Shown: positions 15,251 to 23,477, counted from the first letter of the stretch. The stretch: 39,918 nt of DNA from Candidatus Bathyarchaeota archaeon (GCA_016934355.1 JAFGTA010000065.1:1-39918); one strand, 5' to 3'. Numbers and translations: made by a program. The notes: generated by a model from the sequence alone, not told the origin.

Positions 15251-15286
15251 CCAAGGTCGGTAGCTCAAATCTACTCCCCGCTACCA
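15251..15286 (+). repeat. tRNA-Met-derived repeat, copy 7
   Basis: CCAAGGTCGGTAG, CTCAAATCTACT and CCCCGCTACCA match the variable loop, T arm, acceptor strand and CCA of tRNA-Met with two changes in 36 bases. The 5' half is absent. It lies just beyond the 3' end of the methyltransferase operon and separates it from the broken nucleotidyltransferase. Confidence 0.85.
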
Positions 15287-15360
15287 TGTCTCTTTGGTAA
15301 CGGTGGGCGGTAACTCAGCGCCTTTTTTCTTGGTGGATATGGCGATATGGGTGGAAGAGT

Positions 15361-16767
15361 TTAGTACTGGAAGTTTAGCCCCATGTCGGTTAACTCGTTC
15401 TTTACCTTGTCGGCTATGGCTTGGTATTCGGGTCGTACGGTGAGGGTTCGCGTGTTGTGTATCTCCTGGAAGGTGTGACCCCACGGCCCTCCGTCTTTGG
15501 TTACCTTGTCCGTGTACTTTGCTACGATCTGTTTAACCAGCTCGTCTGCGTCTTCTCGGGCGATGTCGAGGGCTGCGTGCGCTAGCTCGGCGTGGAACCT
15601 GTTCTCTAGGGCGCTTCCCAGCATGAGTTTGACCTTGTACCGCCTGATCCCTCCCCCGCAGAACATGTCCCGCCCCGAAGCGAGGGCCGCGATGCCCAGT
15701 GCCGCTATCTCCCACAGCTGCATCTCCGTGCCGGGTCCCGCCGCCGTGAGGAAGAACCGCCCGTTTAGCCCGTTGTAGTTTCGCGCGATGGCCTGCCCCG
15801 TGAGCTCGGTTCCCCACATGCCGGGGTTGACGCTTGACACTGGGACGGGTCCGGGGCACCGCGTCAAGCCGTGGTCCCCATAGGTGGGGCTGATCCTGTG
15901 GTGGTACACCATGGCCGCGGCAAGGAAGTCAGCTATGCTGACGACTGCCGCCCCCTCGGGTCCGCCAGCCCAGCCCCCTATGATCGAGCCGCCGTGGGTG
16001 GCTTTGACGCAGCCGTAGTCGAGGGCGTACGCTACCTTGGCGAGGGCGTCGTAGTTGGTCTTCAGCTCTGATGTAACCGATATCATGATGCCATCGCTGG
16101 GCCGTGTACCGTTTTCGGGGTTGCACCCCGCGATGTCCGCTATAGCTGAGGGGCACGCCGAGACGTAGTGGAGCCCGGGTCGCCCCGCTCTCCTTATGGC
16201 TTCCCGCGCCCACGCCGCCATGGTTCTCCCGAGATGCACCTCCAGCGGGCTGCCCATCCTGAGGGTGTACCCCTCCGAGGTGTGCACGGGTGGCCCCACG
16301 TACAGCCCGTCGATGAGGGGCTCCTGCGCGATGGCTTGATAGAGCTTGACGAAGTTCTCCCCCTCGTTGATGTCGCTCTCGATGACTCCACCTATGATGA
16401 TGGGCGGTTTTTCTCCCTCTATTCCTCTGCGGGTTACCAGCCGCCTCTCTCCGCCCTGCCCGATCTCTACCTCGCTTCGCACGTCCCTGAGTGCTTCACG
16501 TGTCTCATCTTCTGTGAACCTGATGACACGTCTGGAGTTCATGCAGTACACGCCCGTTTCGAGGAAGAGCGCCATCCCCGCGTCCCAAACCTCGTCGGCT
16601 AGGCTGTCGTCGCTCGGGACGTATATCTCGGGGTCGTATTTGATGCCGTGTTCTTCGACGAGCCGCTGTGATTCCCTGAATATCTTCATGTCGAAGTCTC
16701 TCACGGGGGTCTCGGGCCCCGTGTTGCAGGCCCTGTCCAGTATCTCCCAGAAGTTCGGCGCCGTCAA
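15361..16767 (-). CDS. MtmB-family methyltransferase without pyrrolysine, paralogue 1
   Basis: This 468-residue homologue of monomethylamine:corrinoid methyltransferase (MtmB) would move a methyl group from a methylated substrate to a corrinoid protein. Family features: RDFDMKIF at 23-30, ETGVYCMN and RVIRFTEDE at about 70-88, AGRPGLH at 194-200, SELK at 233-236, GGWAGGPEG at 264-272, AAGPGTEMQ at 342-350, and the C-terminal GHTFQE region. Compared by eye with Methanosarcina MtmB, the pyrrolysine position falls on Asp211, and no TAG interrupts the frame. The start is TTG 16767 with AGGTGAG just upstream; paralogue 2 begins with almost the same residues, which supports it. It is the last gene of a corrinoid protein-paralogue 2-paralogue 1 operon. 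Confidence 0.85.
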   Translation of the reverse strand: MTAPNFWEILDRACNTGPETPVRDFDMKIFRESQRLVEEHGIKYDPEIYVPSDDSLADEVWDAGMALFLETGVYCMNSRRVIRFTEDETREALRDVRSEVEIGQGGERRLVTRRGIEGEKPPIIIGGVIESDINEGENFVKLYQAIAQEPLIDGLYVGPPVHTSEGYTLRMGSPLEVHLGRTMAAWAREAIRRAGRPGLHYVSACPSAIADIAGCNPENGTRPSDGIMISVTSELKTNYDALAKVAYALDYGCVKATHGGSIIGGWAGGPEGAAVVSIADFLAAAMVYHHRISPTYGDHGLTRCPGPVPVSSVNPGMWGTELTGQAIARNYNGLNGRFFLTAAGPGTEMQLWEIAALGIAALASGRDMFCGGGIRRYKVKLMLGSALENRFHAELAHAALDIAREDADELVKQIVAKYTDKVTKDGGPWGHTFQEIHNTRTLTVRPEYQAIADKVKNELTDMGLNFQY

Positions 16768-16777
16768 GCTGTCTCAC

Positions 16778-18190
16778 CTAGCTGAGTTCTAGGCCTAGGT
16801 TCTCTAGGTCTTTCTTCACCTTGTCGTAGGTGTCGAGGAACCGCTGTCTGGGCTGAAGGGTCTTGAGGTCGTATATCTCGTCGAAGGTGTGCCCCCACGG
16901 CCCCCCGTCCGAGTCCTTTGTTATCCTGTGCTCGTACCGGGACAGCATCTCCTCGGCTATGTGCCCCGCGAGGTCTCGGCTCGCCTTCGACATGGCGTAG
17001 CCTACCTCCCCCCAGAACCTGTTCTCCAGCCCGCTGCCCAGCAGGTGTTTGACCTTGAACCTTCTGGCTCCCTGTGACAGCCCTTCGCGTCCGCAGGGTA
17101 GAGACGCGCACATTGCTGAGGTCATCTCCTGTAGCTGCATCTCGGTTCCGGGTCCGGCGTTGGTCATGGCTAGCCCGGTGTTGATTATCCGGCTGTTTCG
17201 TGATATGGCTTGGCTTCCTATGGAGCTGCCCCAGAGGCATGGCCGCGTTACGAAGGCGCTGTAGTTGGGGGTGGACGCTCTGAGGTACCCTAGGGCGTGG
17301 TATGACGCTCCGATGCCTATCCTGTACACCATTACAGTCATAATGGCGTTGGCTATTGCGACAATCAAGGCTCCTTCAGGTCCGCCCGCCCAGCCGCCGA
17401 TCATCCCGCCGTTGTAGACGTGTTTGACGCAGCCGTAGTCGTGGCAGTACACTATCTTGTTCAGGTTCTCGTAGTCCGTCTTCAGCTCTGGCATGATGGT
17501 GGCCACGATCCCATCAGTTTTCCTCAGCCCTTCCACCGAGTCGCTTGCAGCCACGTTGGCGATCGCCGCCGTGCACGCCGAGGCGAAGTGCATGCCGGGG
17601 CGTCCCGCTCTTTTGATTGCTTCTCGGACCCATGAGACCATGGAGCATCCTTGGTGAGTCTCGAAGGGTGTCCCCGAGCGGAGGGGCCTGCCCTCCGAGG
17701 ACTGGAGGGGCGGGCCTACGTAGAAACCGTCGATGGCGGGCTCCTGGGCGATGCTCTGGTAGAGCTTCACGAACATCTCCCCCTCAGGGACGTTACTCTC
17801 GATGACCCCTCCGCACAGGATCGATGGCGGGCTCCTGTCCTCCACTTTCCTGAGTTTAACGGTTCTTTTCTCGGAGCCTGTACCTATGCTTGTCTCGCCT
17901 CTGAGGTTTCGGAGCCCCTCCTTTATCTCGGCTTCAGTGAACCTGATGACCCTGCTTGAGTTCATGCAGTACGCCCCCGTCTCGGCGAAAAGCTCAAGCC
18001 CAGCTTTCCAGACCTCGTCCGCTAGGCTGTCGTCTGTCGAGATGAGGCTGGCTGGGTCGTACTTGACGCCGTGTTCCTTGACTAGTCGCTGGGTCTCCTT
18101 GAACAGCTTCATGTCGAAGTCTCTGGTGGACATGGTGTCTCCGGTGTTGCACGCCCTGTCGAGGACTTCCCAAAGGCTGGGGGCTGTCAT
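16778..18190 (-). CDS. MtmB-family methyltransferase without pyrrolysine, paralogue 2
   Basis: This 470-residue MtmB homologue is close to paralogue 1; both open with MTAP and RACNTG. RDFDMKLF, TGAYCMNSSRVIRFTE, AGRPGMHFASAC, the Glu in PELKTDY, GGWAGGPEG and NAGPGTEMQ are all conserved. The pyrrolysine position aligns to Asn212. The frame ends at a TAG, used as a normal stop because the C-terminus (LENLGLELS) ends where MtmB ends. The ATG at 18190 follows GAGGT and lies five bases after the corrinoid gene stop; the frame opens 90 bp earlier but that part is a shadow of the corrinoid gene. Substrate unknown: a methylated amine is the family expectation. Confidence 0.85.
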   Translation of the reverse strand: MTAPSLWEVLDRACNTGDTMSTRDFDMKLFKETQRLVKEHGVKYDPASLISTDDSLADEVWKAGLELFAETGAYCMNSSRVIRFTEAEIKEGLRNLRGETSIGTGSEKRTVKLRKVEDRSPPSILCGGVIESNVPEGEMFVKLYQSIAQEPAIDGFYVGPPLQSSEGRPLRSGTPFETHQGCSMVSWVREAIKRAGRPGMHFASACTAAIANVAASDSVEGLRKTDGIVATIMPELKTDYENLNKIVYCHDYGCVKHVYNGGMIGGWAGGPEGALIVAIANAIMTVMVYRIGIGASYHALGYLRASTPNYSAFVTRPCLWGSSIGSQAISRNSRIINTGLAMTNAGPGTEMQLQEMTSAMCASLPCGREGLSQGARRFKVKHLLGSGLENRFWGEVGYAMSKASRDLAGHIAEEMLSRYEHRITKDSDGGPWGHTFDEIYDLKTLQPRQRFLDTYDKVKKDLENLGLELS

Positions 18191-18195
18191 GACTT

Positions 18196-18882
18196 TTACC
18201 TCTTCAGGAGCTCTGCGGCGATCTTGACTGCCTCCGCCGCGTCTTTGCCGTAGGCGTCCGCCCCTATCGCCTGAGCCCACTCCGGTGTCACCGGCCCGCC
18301 TCCGACGAGCACCTTGTACTTGTCCCTGACTCCAGCGGAGTTCAGAGAGTCTATGAGGTCCCTCATGAAGGGCATGGTCGTGGTCATCAGCGATGAGAGG
18401 GCGATGATGTCCGCGTCCACCTCCTTGGCTTTAGAGATGAAGTTCAGGCTGGGCGTGTCGCATCCGAGGTCATGCACCGTGAACCCGTTGGCTTTCAGCA
18501 TCGAGGCCACGATCCTGAGCCCCAGGTCGTGAATGTCCCCCTCGACGGTCCCGATTACTACTGTTCCCTTGCTTGTGCTCGCCAGCTCCGACATGGGCAT
18601 GTGGGCTTCAAGCACCTTGATTGCTGCCTCCATCGCCTCTGCTCCGAGTACAAGATGAGGAAGCCAGAGCTCACCTGCTTCAAACTTGTCACCGATTACT
18701 CGCAGTCCTACTGCGAGACCTTTTTCTATTGCTGTGACGGGGCTGATTTCTGCTTCAACAGCTAGCTGCGCTGCTTTCGCCGCCTCATCAGCGTCGTAGC
18801 TCTGGACTGCCTCTGAGAGTTTCTGTAGAATTTCTTGATGGCTCAAGTCTTTACACTGGTTTAAAATAGGTTTGACCTGCAT
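18196..18882 (-). CDS. Corrinoid protein (MtmC/MtbC-like methyl carrier)
   Basis: This 228-residue corrinoid-binding protein accepts the methyl group from the MtmB-like enzymes. The N-terminal helical bundle (EILQKLSEAVQ, AIEKGLAVGLRVIGDKFEAGE, LPHLVLGAEAM) is the B12 cap. The C-terminal Rossmann domain has GTVEGDIHDLG, whose DxHxxG histidine ligates cobalt, then SLMTTTM and VGGGPVTPEWAQAIGADAY. It is the first gene of the operon with paralogues 2 and 1. The ATG at 18882 lies only 28 bp from the divergent paralogue 3; a TTG at about 18848 is an alternative start that would leave more promoter room. Confidence 0.93.
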   Translation of the reverse strand: MQVKPILNQCKDLSHQEILQKLSEAVQSYDADEAAKAAQLAVEAEISPVTAIEKGLAVGLRVIGDKFEAGELWLPHLVLGAEAMEAAIKVLEAHMPMSELASTSKGTVVIGTVEGDIHDLGLRIVASMLKANGFTVHDLGCDTPSLNFISKAKEVDADIIALSSLMTTTMPFMRDLIDSLNSAGVRDKYKVLVGGGPVTPEWAQAIGADAYGKDAAEAVKIAAELLKR

Positions 18883-18910
18883 ATGTAATTTTACTCATAC
18901 TTGTGTAGTG

Positions 18911-20293
18911 ATGCCTCTGATTAGCCTCGTAGAGATCGCTGATAGGATGCGGAACGGCCGTAAGATGGCTTCCAAGGACTGGGATATGGCTCTCTTCAGG
19001 AACGTCTCCGAGCTTGTGAAACAATATGACATTCACTGTCCGGGTGACCCCGCTGTCTGGTTCAACACGGATGATAGCTTGGCGGACGCCGCTTGGGAAG
19101 CCGCCGTGGACTTCGTGGTGAACCACGGGTGTCTCTGCCTCGACAGGGAGCGCGTCGTCAGGTTCACCGAGGAAGAGGTCAAGGAAGCTATCGGAGCGAT
19201 GCGGGGCGAGGTGGCTATCGGCGAGGGAGAGGACGCGCGGGTATGGAGGCAGCACAAGGTCGAGGGCTCCGAGCCGATGAACGTCTGCCCTGGGCACCAC
19301 GCGCCCTTCACCGAGGACTTGGCTGACCTCGTCGTCCAGAACTTCGCCATGATCCCGAGGATGGATTTCCTTGAGGGCTTTAATTTCCCGGAGATCGACG
19401 GGTACGAGATATATGGGCAGCCTCTTGAGGCGTATGCGTCGCAGCGCCAGGTGGCTTGGGTACGAGAGGGCATCAGGAAGGCTGGTAGACCCGGCGCCGC
19501 CATCGTGTATTACCCGATCACCGCGACTGCGTCGTCTTTTCTGGCTACGGTTGACCCTGTGGCTGGGCTTAGACCCACCGACGGTTTTCTGTTGGCTGTG
19601 CTGCCAGACGTTAAGGTTCAGTACGACATGATCACTGCTGCTCTCGTGTTGGAGGGCCGCGGATATTTCGGCATCAACGCGGGCTTCGGCATAGTCGGCG
19701 GCTTCGCCGGGGGCGCCGAGGGCGCAATCATCGAGAGCCTCGCGAAGGCTATTGTCTCGTGGATGGTTTACCGGGATAACATGTACATCTGCGGCGTGGA
19801 GCATCTGAGCCACATCAGCGGCGGTAAGAGGGTGTTGTACCCCACGAGTTTCGCCCGCTCCGTCGTGTATCAGGCGATGATCAGGAACAGTAACGGTATC
19901 CCAATGCAATGGATCGTGCCTGTCTCCGAGCTCTGCACCACCAGCCACTTGGAGGAGGTCGTACTCAGAAGCATCGACGCTACGGTCAACGGCGCGAACC
20001 TGTACTCGCCGAGGGTTAGCAGGTGCAGGATGAATGGGGGTCAGACTCCCGCCGAGGCGGAGTTGATGATAGAGGCATCAGACGCTACGCTCAGTATGGG
20101 ATTGAAGCGAAACGAGGTCTACGAGATGTTCAAGCCCATAATAACGAGGCTTATCGAGAACCCGGTTCCCGAGCAGGGGAAGCTCATCACCGAGTGCTAT
20201 GATTTAGAGCGTCACAAGCCGAGCGGGGAGTACGGTGCCCTCATCGCCGAGGTGAAGAAGGAGTTCAGCGACTGCGGGTTGATATGGGAATAA
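18911..20293 (+). CDS. MtmB-family methyltransferase without pyrrolysine, paralogue 3 (divergent)
   Basis: This 460-residue, more distant MtmB homologue diverges from the corrinoid gene. Shared blocks: SKDWDMALF at 21-29 (closer to the DWD of true MtmB than the other two), TDDSLADAAW, ERVVRFTEEEV, AGRPGA, GLRPTDG, GGFAGGAEGAII, and a C-terminal ITECYDLERHKPS. The pyrrolysine region has a two-residue insertion and aligns near Ser208-Ser209. The usual ELK glutamate is Asp (PDVK). The AGPGTEM block is replaced by IVPVSELCTTS, so the active site differs. The start is ATG 18911; an upstream ATG at 18872 overlaps the corrinoid gene. It may use another substrate or partner. Confidence 0.78.
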   Translation: MPLISLVEIADRMRNGRKMASKDWDMALFRNVSELVKQYDIHCPGDPAVWFNTDDSLADAAWEAAVDFVVNHGCLCLDRERVVRFTEEEVKEAIGAMRGEVAIGEGEDARVWRQHKVEGSEPMNVCPGHHAPFTEDLADLVVQNFAMIPRMDFLEGFNFPEIDGYEIYGQPLEAYASQRQVAWVREGIRKAGRPGAAIVYYPITATASSFLATVDPVAGLRPTDGFLLAVLPDVKVQYDMITAALVLEGRGYFGINAGFGIVGGFAGGAEGAIIESLAKAIVSWMVYRDNMYICGVEHLSHISGGKRVLYPTSFARSVVYQAMIRNSNGIPMQWIVPVSELCTTSHLEEVVLRSIDATVNGANLYSPRVSRCRMNGGQTPAEAELMIEASDATLSMGLKRNEVYEMFKPIITRLIENPVPEQGKLITECYDLERHKPSGEYGALIAEVKKEFSDCGLIWE

Positions 20294-20294
20294 C

Positions 20295-20993
20295 CTATAA
20301 CCCGTACTGTTTTGCGATCTCTGGATCATACGGGGCTCTTCTCCCCATGCACCTCGCCTGGGTGCATATCTGGCAGCTCTGGAACCCTGTCTCCGAGGTG
20401 AAGAAGATTCCTGAGATGGTCTTAGGGGGTAGCATCAGGTAGCTGTCTGTCAGACTCACCCCGATTTTCTCTATCTCTGAGCCTATGAGGTCGAACAGGG
20501 GTCTCTGCTGGTCTAGCTGCCAGTCGTCGAGGTGCCCGGGGCTCATTCTCGTTATGTGTTCTACGCCGTGTTTCTCCACGATCCGTTGCTTAGTGTACTG
20601 GTACGCCTGTTCCACGACGACGTTTTTGACCAGGTCGAGGAGCATCAGGCTGTATGCGTTGGGTATGCTGATCTGTTCGAGCTCTTCTCCAGCTGTGACG
20701 ATGTACGGGTAACATTGTTTCTGGTCTGCGAGGTTTTTAGCGAGAACCCGGCTGTTGAAGGTACGCCCGTCTATGGATACAGTCTGACTGGTGGTGGCTT
20801 CTACGTTGCATCTCTTGTAGACTGCTTTGGGTCTCATTATCGGCGTGATGGTCTCGATGAGTTCCCTGATCTTCTTCGTGGCGTAGGGCGTGTCTCTGCT
20901 GATCTTCAGGCTTCGTAGGACGGCCTCTATATCTAGTTTGACAGGGATGTCGGCGATTATCATCTGTGCCTCAGTGTTGTATCTGTTAATCAT
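20295..20993 (-). CDS. MetH activation-domain-like protein (putative corrinoid reactivase)
   Basis: This 232-residue protein resembles stand-alone proteins annotated as vitamin B12-dependent methionine synthase activation region, found with corrinoid methyltransferases in acetogens. The segment SLTDSYLMLPPKTISGIFF matches the activation-domain core. The C-terminus has CQICTQARC (207-215, C-x2-C-x4-C) followed by GRRAPYD, a possible metal or Fe-S site seen in these small homologues. The likely role is reductive reactivation of cob(II)alamin on the corrinoid protein. It converges on paralogue 3 with one base between stops. No RamA-type ferredoxin-like reactivase is visible in this window. Confidence 0.75.
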   Translation of the reverse strand: MINRYNTEAQMIIADIPVKLDIEAVLRSLKISRDTPYATKKIRELIETITPIMRPKAVYKRCNVEATTSQTVSIDGRTFNSRVLAKNLADQKQCYPYIVTAGEELEQISIPNAYSLMLLDLVKNVVVEQAYQYTKQRIVEKHGVEHITRMSPGHLDDWQLDQQRPLFDLIGSEIEKIGVSLTDSYLMLPPKTISGIFFTSETGFQSCQICTQARCMGRRAPYDPEIAKQYGL

Positions 20994-21182
20994 GTTTCGA
21001 TATTAATCATTGCGTGATAGAGCTGTTTTTTATGAGGCTCATAATCCAAGCTTGTGCATTCTCCACCACGCCCTTCTGGTCATATACTCCGAGACGCTTC
21101 AGATAAAAGGCAGGCTGGACGTCAAACGGGAGTGAGGTAATATTAACTCTATCAATCCAGTATGTACCGAGGGAATCATAAT

Positions 21183-22118
21183 ATGAGCGAAGACATGAGA
21201 AAGGCGCTTGAGAAGATAGGCATCCCCGGCAGGGACCTGTACAGCCTGCCGACCTCCGGGAAGACGTTCCCGGATGGGTGCCACTACAGGATAGAGATAT
21301 CAGGCGTAGAGAGGCCCGAGGTACTCGAGGCCCTGATAGACGAGAGGAACAAGAGGGACGTGCCTGTGCATAAGCTCGTCAGCTTCTGCATGGGGTCGAC
21401 CCTGCTGGACGACGCAGAGATAAGGAGGTTCGCCGAGCTCGCAGCAGACGCCGAGATGGAGGTGACCGCCGTCCCCGGGCCGAGGCCGGCGTGGGACAAC
21501 GGTAGGGGCGTCGCCACGGAGGAGGGAAGGCGGTGCGGCTTCAGGCACAGGGGCTGCGACCAGATAAACTACTTCCTCTCGGACGTGATGAGGTGCTACG
21601 ACTTGGGCATCAGGGGCTTCATGGTGACGGATGAGGGGCTGATGTGGATTATCACCCAGCTGAAGAAGGCGGGTGAGCTGCCCAGCGACATCAAGGTGAA
21701 GGTCTCGGTGTGGACGGGGCACGCTAACCCGGGAGGCGCCAAGGTGATGGAGCTCATCGGCGCGGACACCTTCAACCCCGTGGGCGACCTGACGCTGCCC
21801 ATGCTGGCGTCCATAAGGCAGGCCACGGACATACCGATGGACATCTACGCCTACTTCTTCGAGTCGTTCGGCGGCGGGAACAGGTTCTGGGAGACCCCGG
21901 AGATAACCCGGATTGCGAGTCCCTGCTACTACAAGCTGGAGCCTGAGGTCTCGTCGGGGGTGGCGTATAAGCCGTGGGTTGACCCGGGGAAGCTCTCGTT
22001 CCTAGCCAGGGAGAAGGTGAAGTACGCCGAGATCATCAGGGACCTCGTAGAGAAACACTACCCGGAAGGGAAGCTCTCGGAGCAGGGGCCAAAGGACCTG
22101 GCGATACCGAAGCCATAA
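21183..22118 (+). CDS. U32-peptidase-like TIM-barrel protein, function unknown
   Basis: This 311-residue protein matches a family I recall as U32-peptidase-like TIM barrels, with the start motif KIGIPGRDLYSLPTSGKTFP and YRIEISGVERPE. Further blocks are VPVHKLVSFCMGST, VTDEGLMWIITQLKKAGELP, KVSVWTGHANPGGAKVMELI, GADTFNPVGDLTLPMLASIR and PMDIYAYFFESFGG. No catalytic motif is assured. The start is ATG 21183 behind GAGGGA; an upstream ATG at 21162 lacks that. It follows the methyltransferase cluster, and a copy of its first 40 codons is embedded in the pseudogene at 14455, so the family has been duplicated locally. Confidence 0.6.
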   Translation: MSEDMRKALEKIGIPGRDLYSLPTSGKTFPDGCHYRIEISGVERPEVLEALIDERNKRDVPVHKLVSFCMGSTLLDDAEIRRFAELAADAEMEVTAVPGPRPAWDNGRGVATEEGRRCGFRHRGCDQINYFLSDVMRCYDLGIRGFMVTDEGLMWIITQLKKAGELPSDIKVKVSVWTGHANPGGAKVMELIGADTFNPVGDLTLPMLASIRQATDIPMDIYAYFFESFGGGNRFWETPEITRIASPCYYKLEPEVSSGVAYKPWVDPGKLSFLAREKVKYAEIIRDLVEKHYPEGKLSEQGPKDLAIPKP

Positions 22119-22231
22119 CCCTCCCTCTTTTTCAGCCGTTTTCTTTGAACTCTCGTCTTCGCCCCATACCTATCACGGAGACGCGTAGAGTTGCTGTTAC
22201 AGTCTCGAACTGAATAAGAAAAAAGGTGAGT

Positions 22232-23239
22232 TTACTCTGTGGTCTCGGGTTCCACCCGGGGCTTCCTGATGTGCCTGTACGCCCTCACCCCACTGTAGCC
22301 GACGGCGGCGAAGGGCCCCAGCACTATCACCATGGTGATCATCCCCTGGGTCACGGTGAAGAGGACGGAGAGCCCCGCCCTCACGGGCTCACCCCAGTCC
22401 ACCTCTGGGAACCAAGCCAGATGCTCCTCCAGCTCCTCCTCAGGCTCTAGGTTCAGGTTCACCGTTATGGTGGCGAGCTCGACCCTGCTGTCCAGGTAGT
22501 TGATCCGTCCCTGGAGCCTCTCGATGCTTCCCCTGACGCGCTCCAGCTCCCGCTCCACCTTGAGCACAGAATCCACGGTGGTCCCCATATCCATGATGTC
22601 GAGGAGCCTCTCCTCCTGCCTCTCCATGTTGGTGAGCTCCGCCTGGAGGTCCACGTACTCCTCTGTCACGTCCTCGCCCTGAAGGCTCCGGGTCTCCACC
22701 TCGCCGAGGCCCTCGATCTCAGCGACAGCGTCGTGGAAGCCTCTCTGGGGCACCCTGATGGTGATGGAGCCCCTCTCGCTCCTCGTGTTCACCGTGGAGA
22801 CGAAGCCGCCGTACCTCTCCGTTAGGAGCCTCACCCCCTCAAGGGCCTCATCAACGTCCTCCACCACAAGGTCCAATCTGGCCGTGAAAACCACCATACG
22901 CTCAGTGTACTCGCCGACGGCGGCCACCTCGAAGCCAACATCAACCGAGTCGCCGGAGGTCACGTCGAAGTACAGGGACACAGTACTCCCTGTGGACGCC
23001 TTGGCGGCGTCCGCCGCGGCGCTCGCCGCTGTCGCTGCCGCTGAGGCGGCGGCCGGCTCTGCAGAGTCGCCTGCGTCTGTTCTTGAGAAGCCATGCCCCG
23101 TCATCACTAAGGACTGCGAGCCGTCCCCGCCCACGAGGCTTGAGCCCACGACGTAGGCCGAGAAGGTCAGCACCACGGCGATGGCCGCTATGATTGACGC
23201 CCTCCTGGAGGGCATACGCAGCTTTGGTATCCTGATCAT
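22232..23239 (-). CDS. DUF4349 membrane-anchored protein
   Basis: This 335-residue protein has an N-terminal membrane helix (IIAAIAVVLTFSAYVVGSSL, about 15-34) after basic residues, then a long low-complexity Ala/Ser stretch (about 63-82) that is probably a flexible stalk. The DUF4349 core follows (VVFTARLDLVVEDVDEAL, YGGFVSTVNT, SITIRVPQRGFHDAVAEI, EVETRSLQGEDVTEEYVDL), with a coiled coil (ELTNMERQEERLLDIM to RLQGRINYL). A C-terminal helix (VLFTVTQGMITMVIVLGPFA) and basic tail close it. Both ends would be anchored with the core outside. The function is unknown; lipoprotein-like members occur in bacteria. Confidence 0.8.
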   Translation of the reverse strand: MIRIPKLRMPSRRASIIAAIAVVLTFSAYVVGSSLVGGDGSQSLVMTGHGFSRTDAGDSAEPAAASAAATAASAAADAAKASTGSTVSLYFDVTSGDSVDVGFEVAAVGEYTERMVVFTARLDLVVEDVDEALEGVRLLTERYGGFVSTVNTRSERGSITIRVPQRGFHDAVAEIEGLGEVETRSLQGEDVTEEYVDLQAELTNMERQEERLLDIMDMGTTVDSVLKVERELERVRGSIERLQGRINYLDSRVELATITVNLNLEPEEELEEHLAWFPEVDWGEPVRAGLSVLFTVTQGMITMVIVLGPFAAVGYSGVRAYRHIRKPRVEPETTE

Positions 23240-23438
23240 GTCTTCATCAACTCACTAGTTTCAGAGAATACTCAACGTATTCGCTATTTCATCCTACGTT
23301 TTAGAACGAGGCGACTAAACTATTGAACAGGCAGAGGAGGGGCGTTCATAGGCCGTGCCAAGGGCGTCGCTGAAGCATCTGACGTTCAGAAATTTGCTGC
23401 CCCTCCCCTAGCACCTAGACGGAAACCCATACGACAGT

Positions 23439-23477
23439 ACAGACGAGATCATAGCCGTGCCTCAGAAGCCTGAGTGA
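23439..23477 (+). pseudogene. Possible short remnant of a DUF485-like gene start
   Basis: Within an otherwise empty 283-bp gap, a short plus-strand frame reads TDEIIAVPQKPE then stop. This closely resembles PDEIIAVPEKD at the N-terminus of the DUF485 protein (12566). About 26 of 33 bases match around it. The stretch is short and may be chance. Confidence 0.3.

Noticed and set aside
15361..20293. Pyrrolysine-containing MtmB genes
   Set aside because: No in-frame TAG occurs at the equivalent site in any of the three genes, and TAG terminates several ordinary genes in the window.
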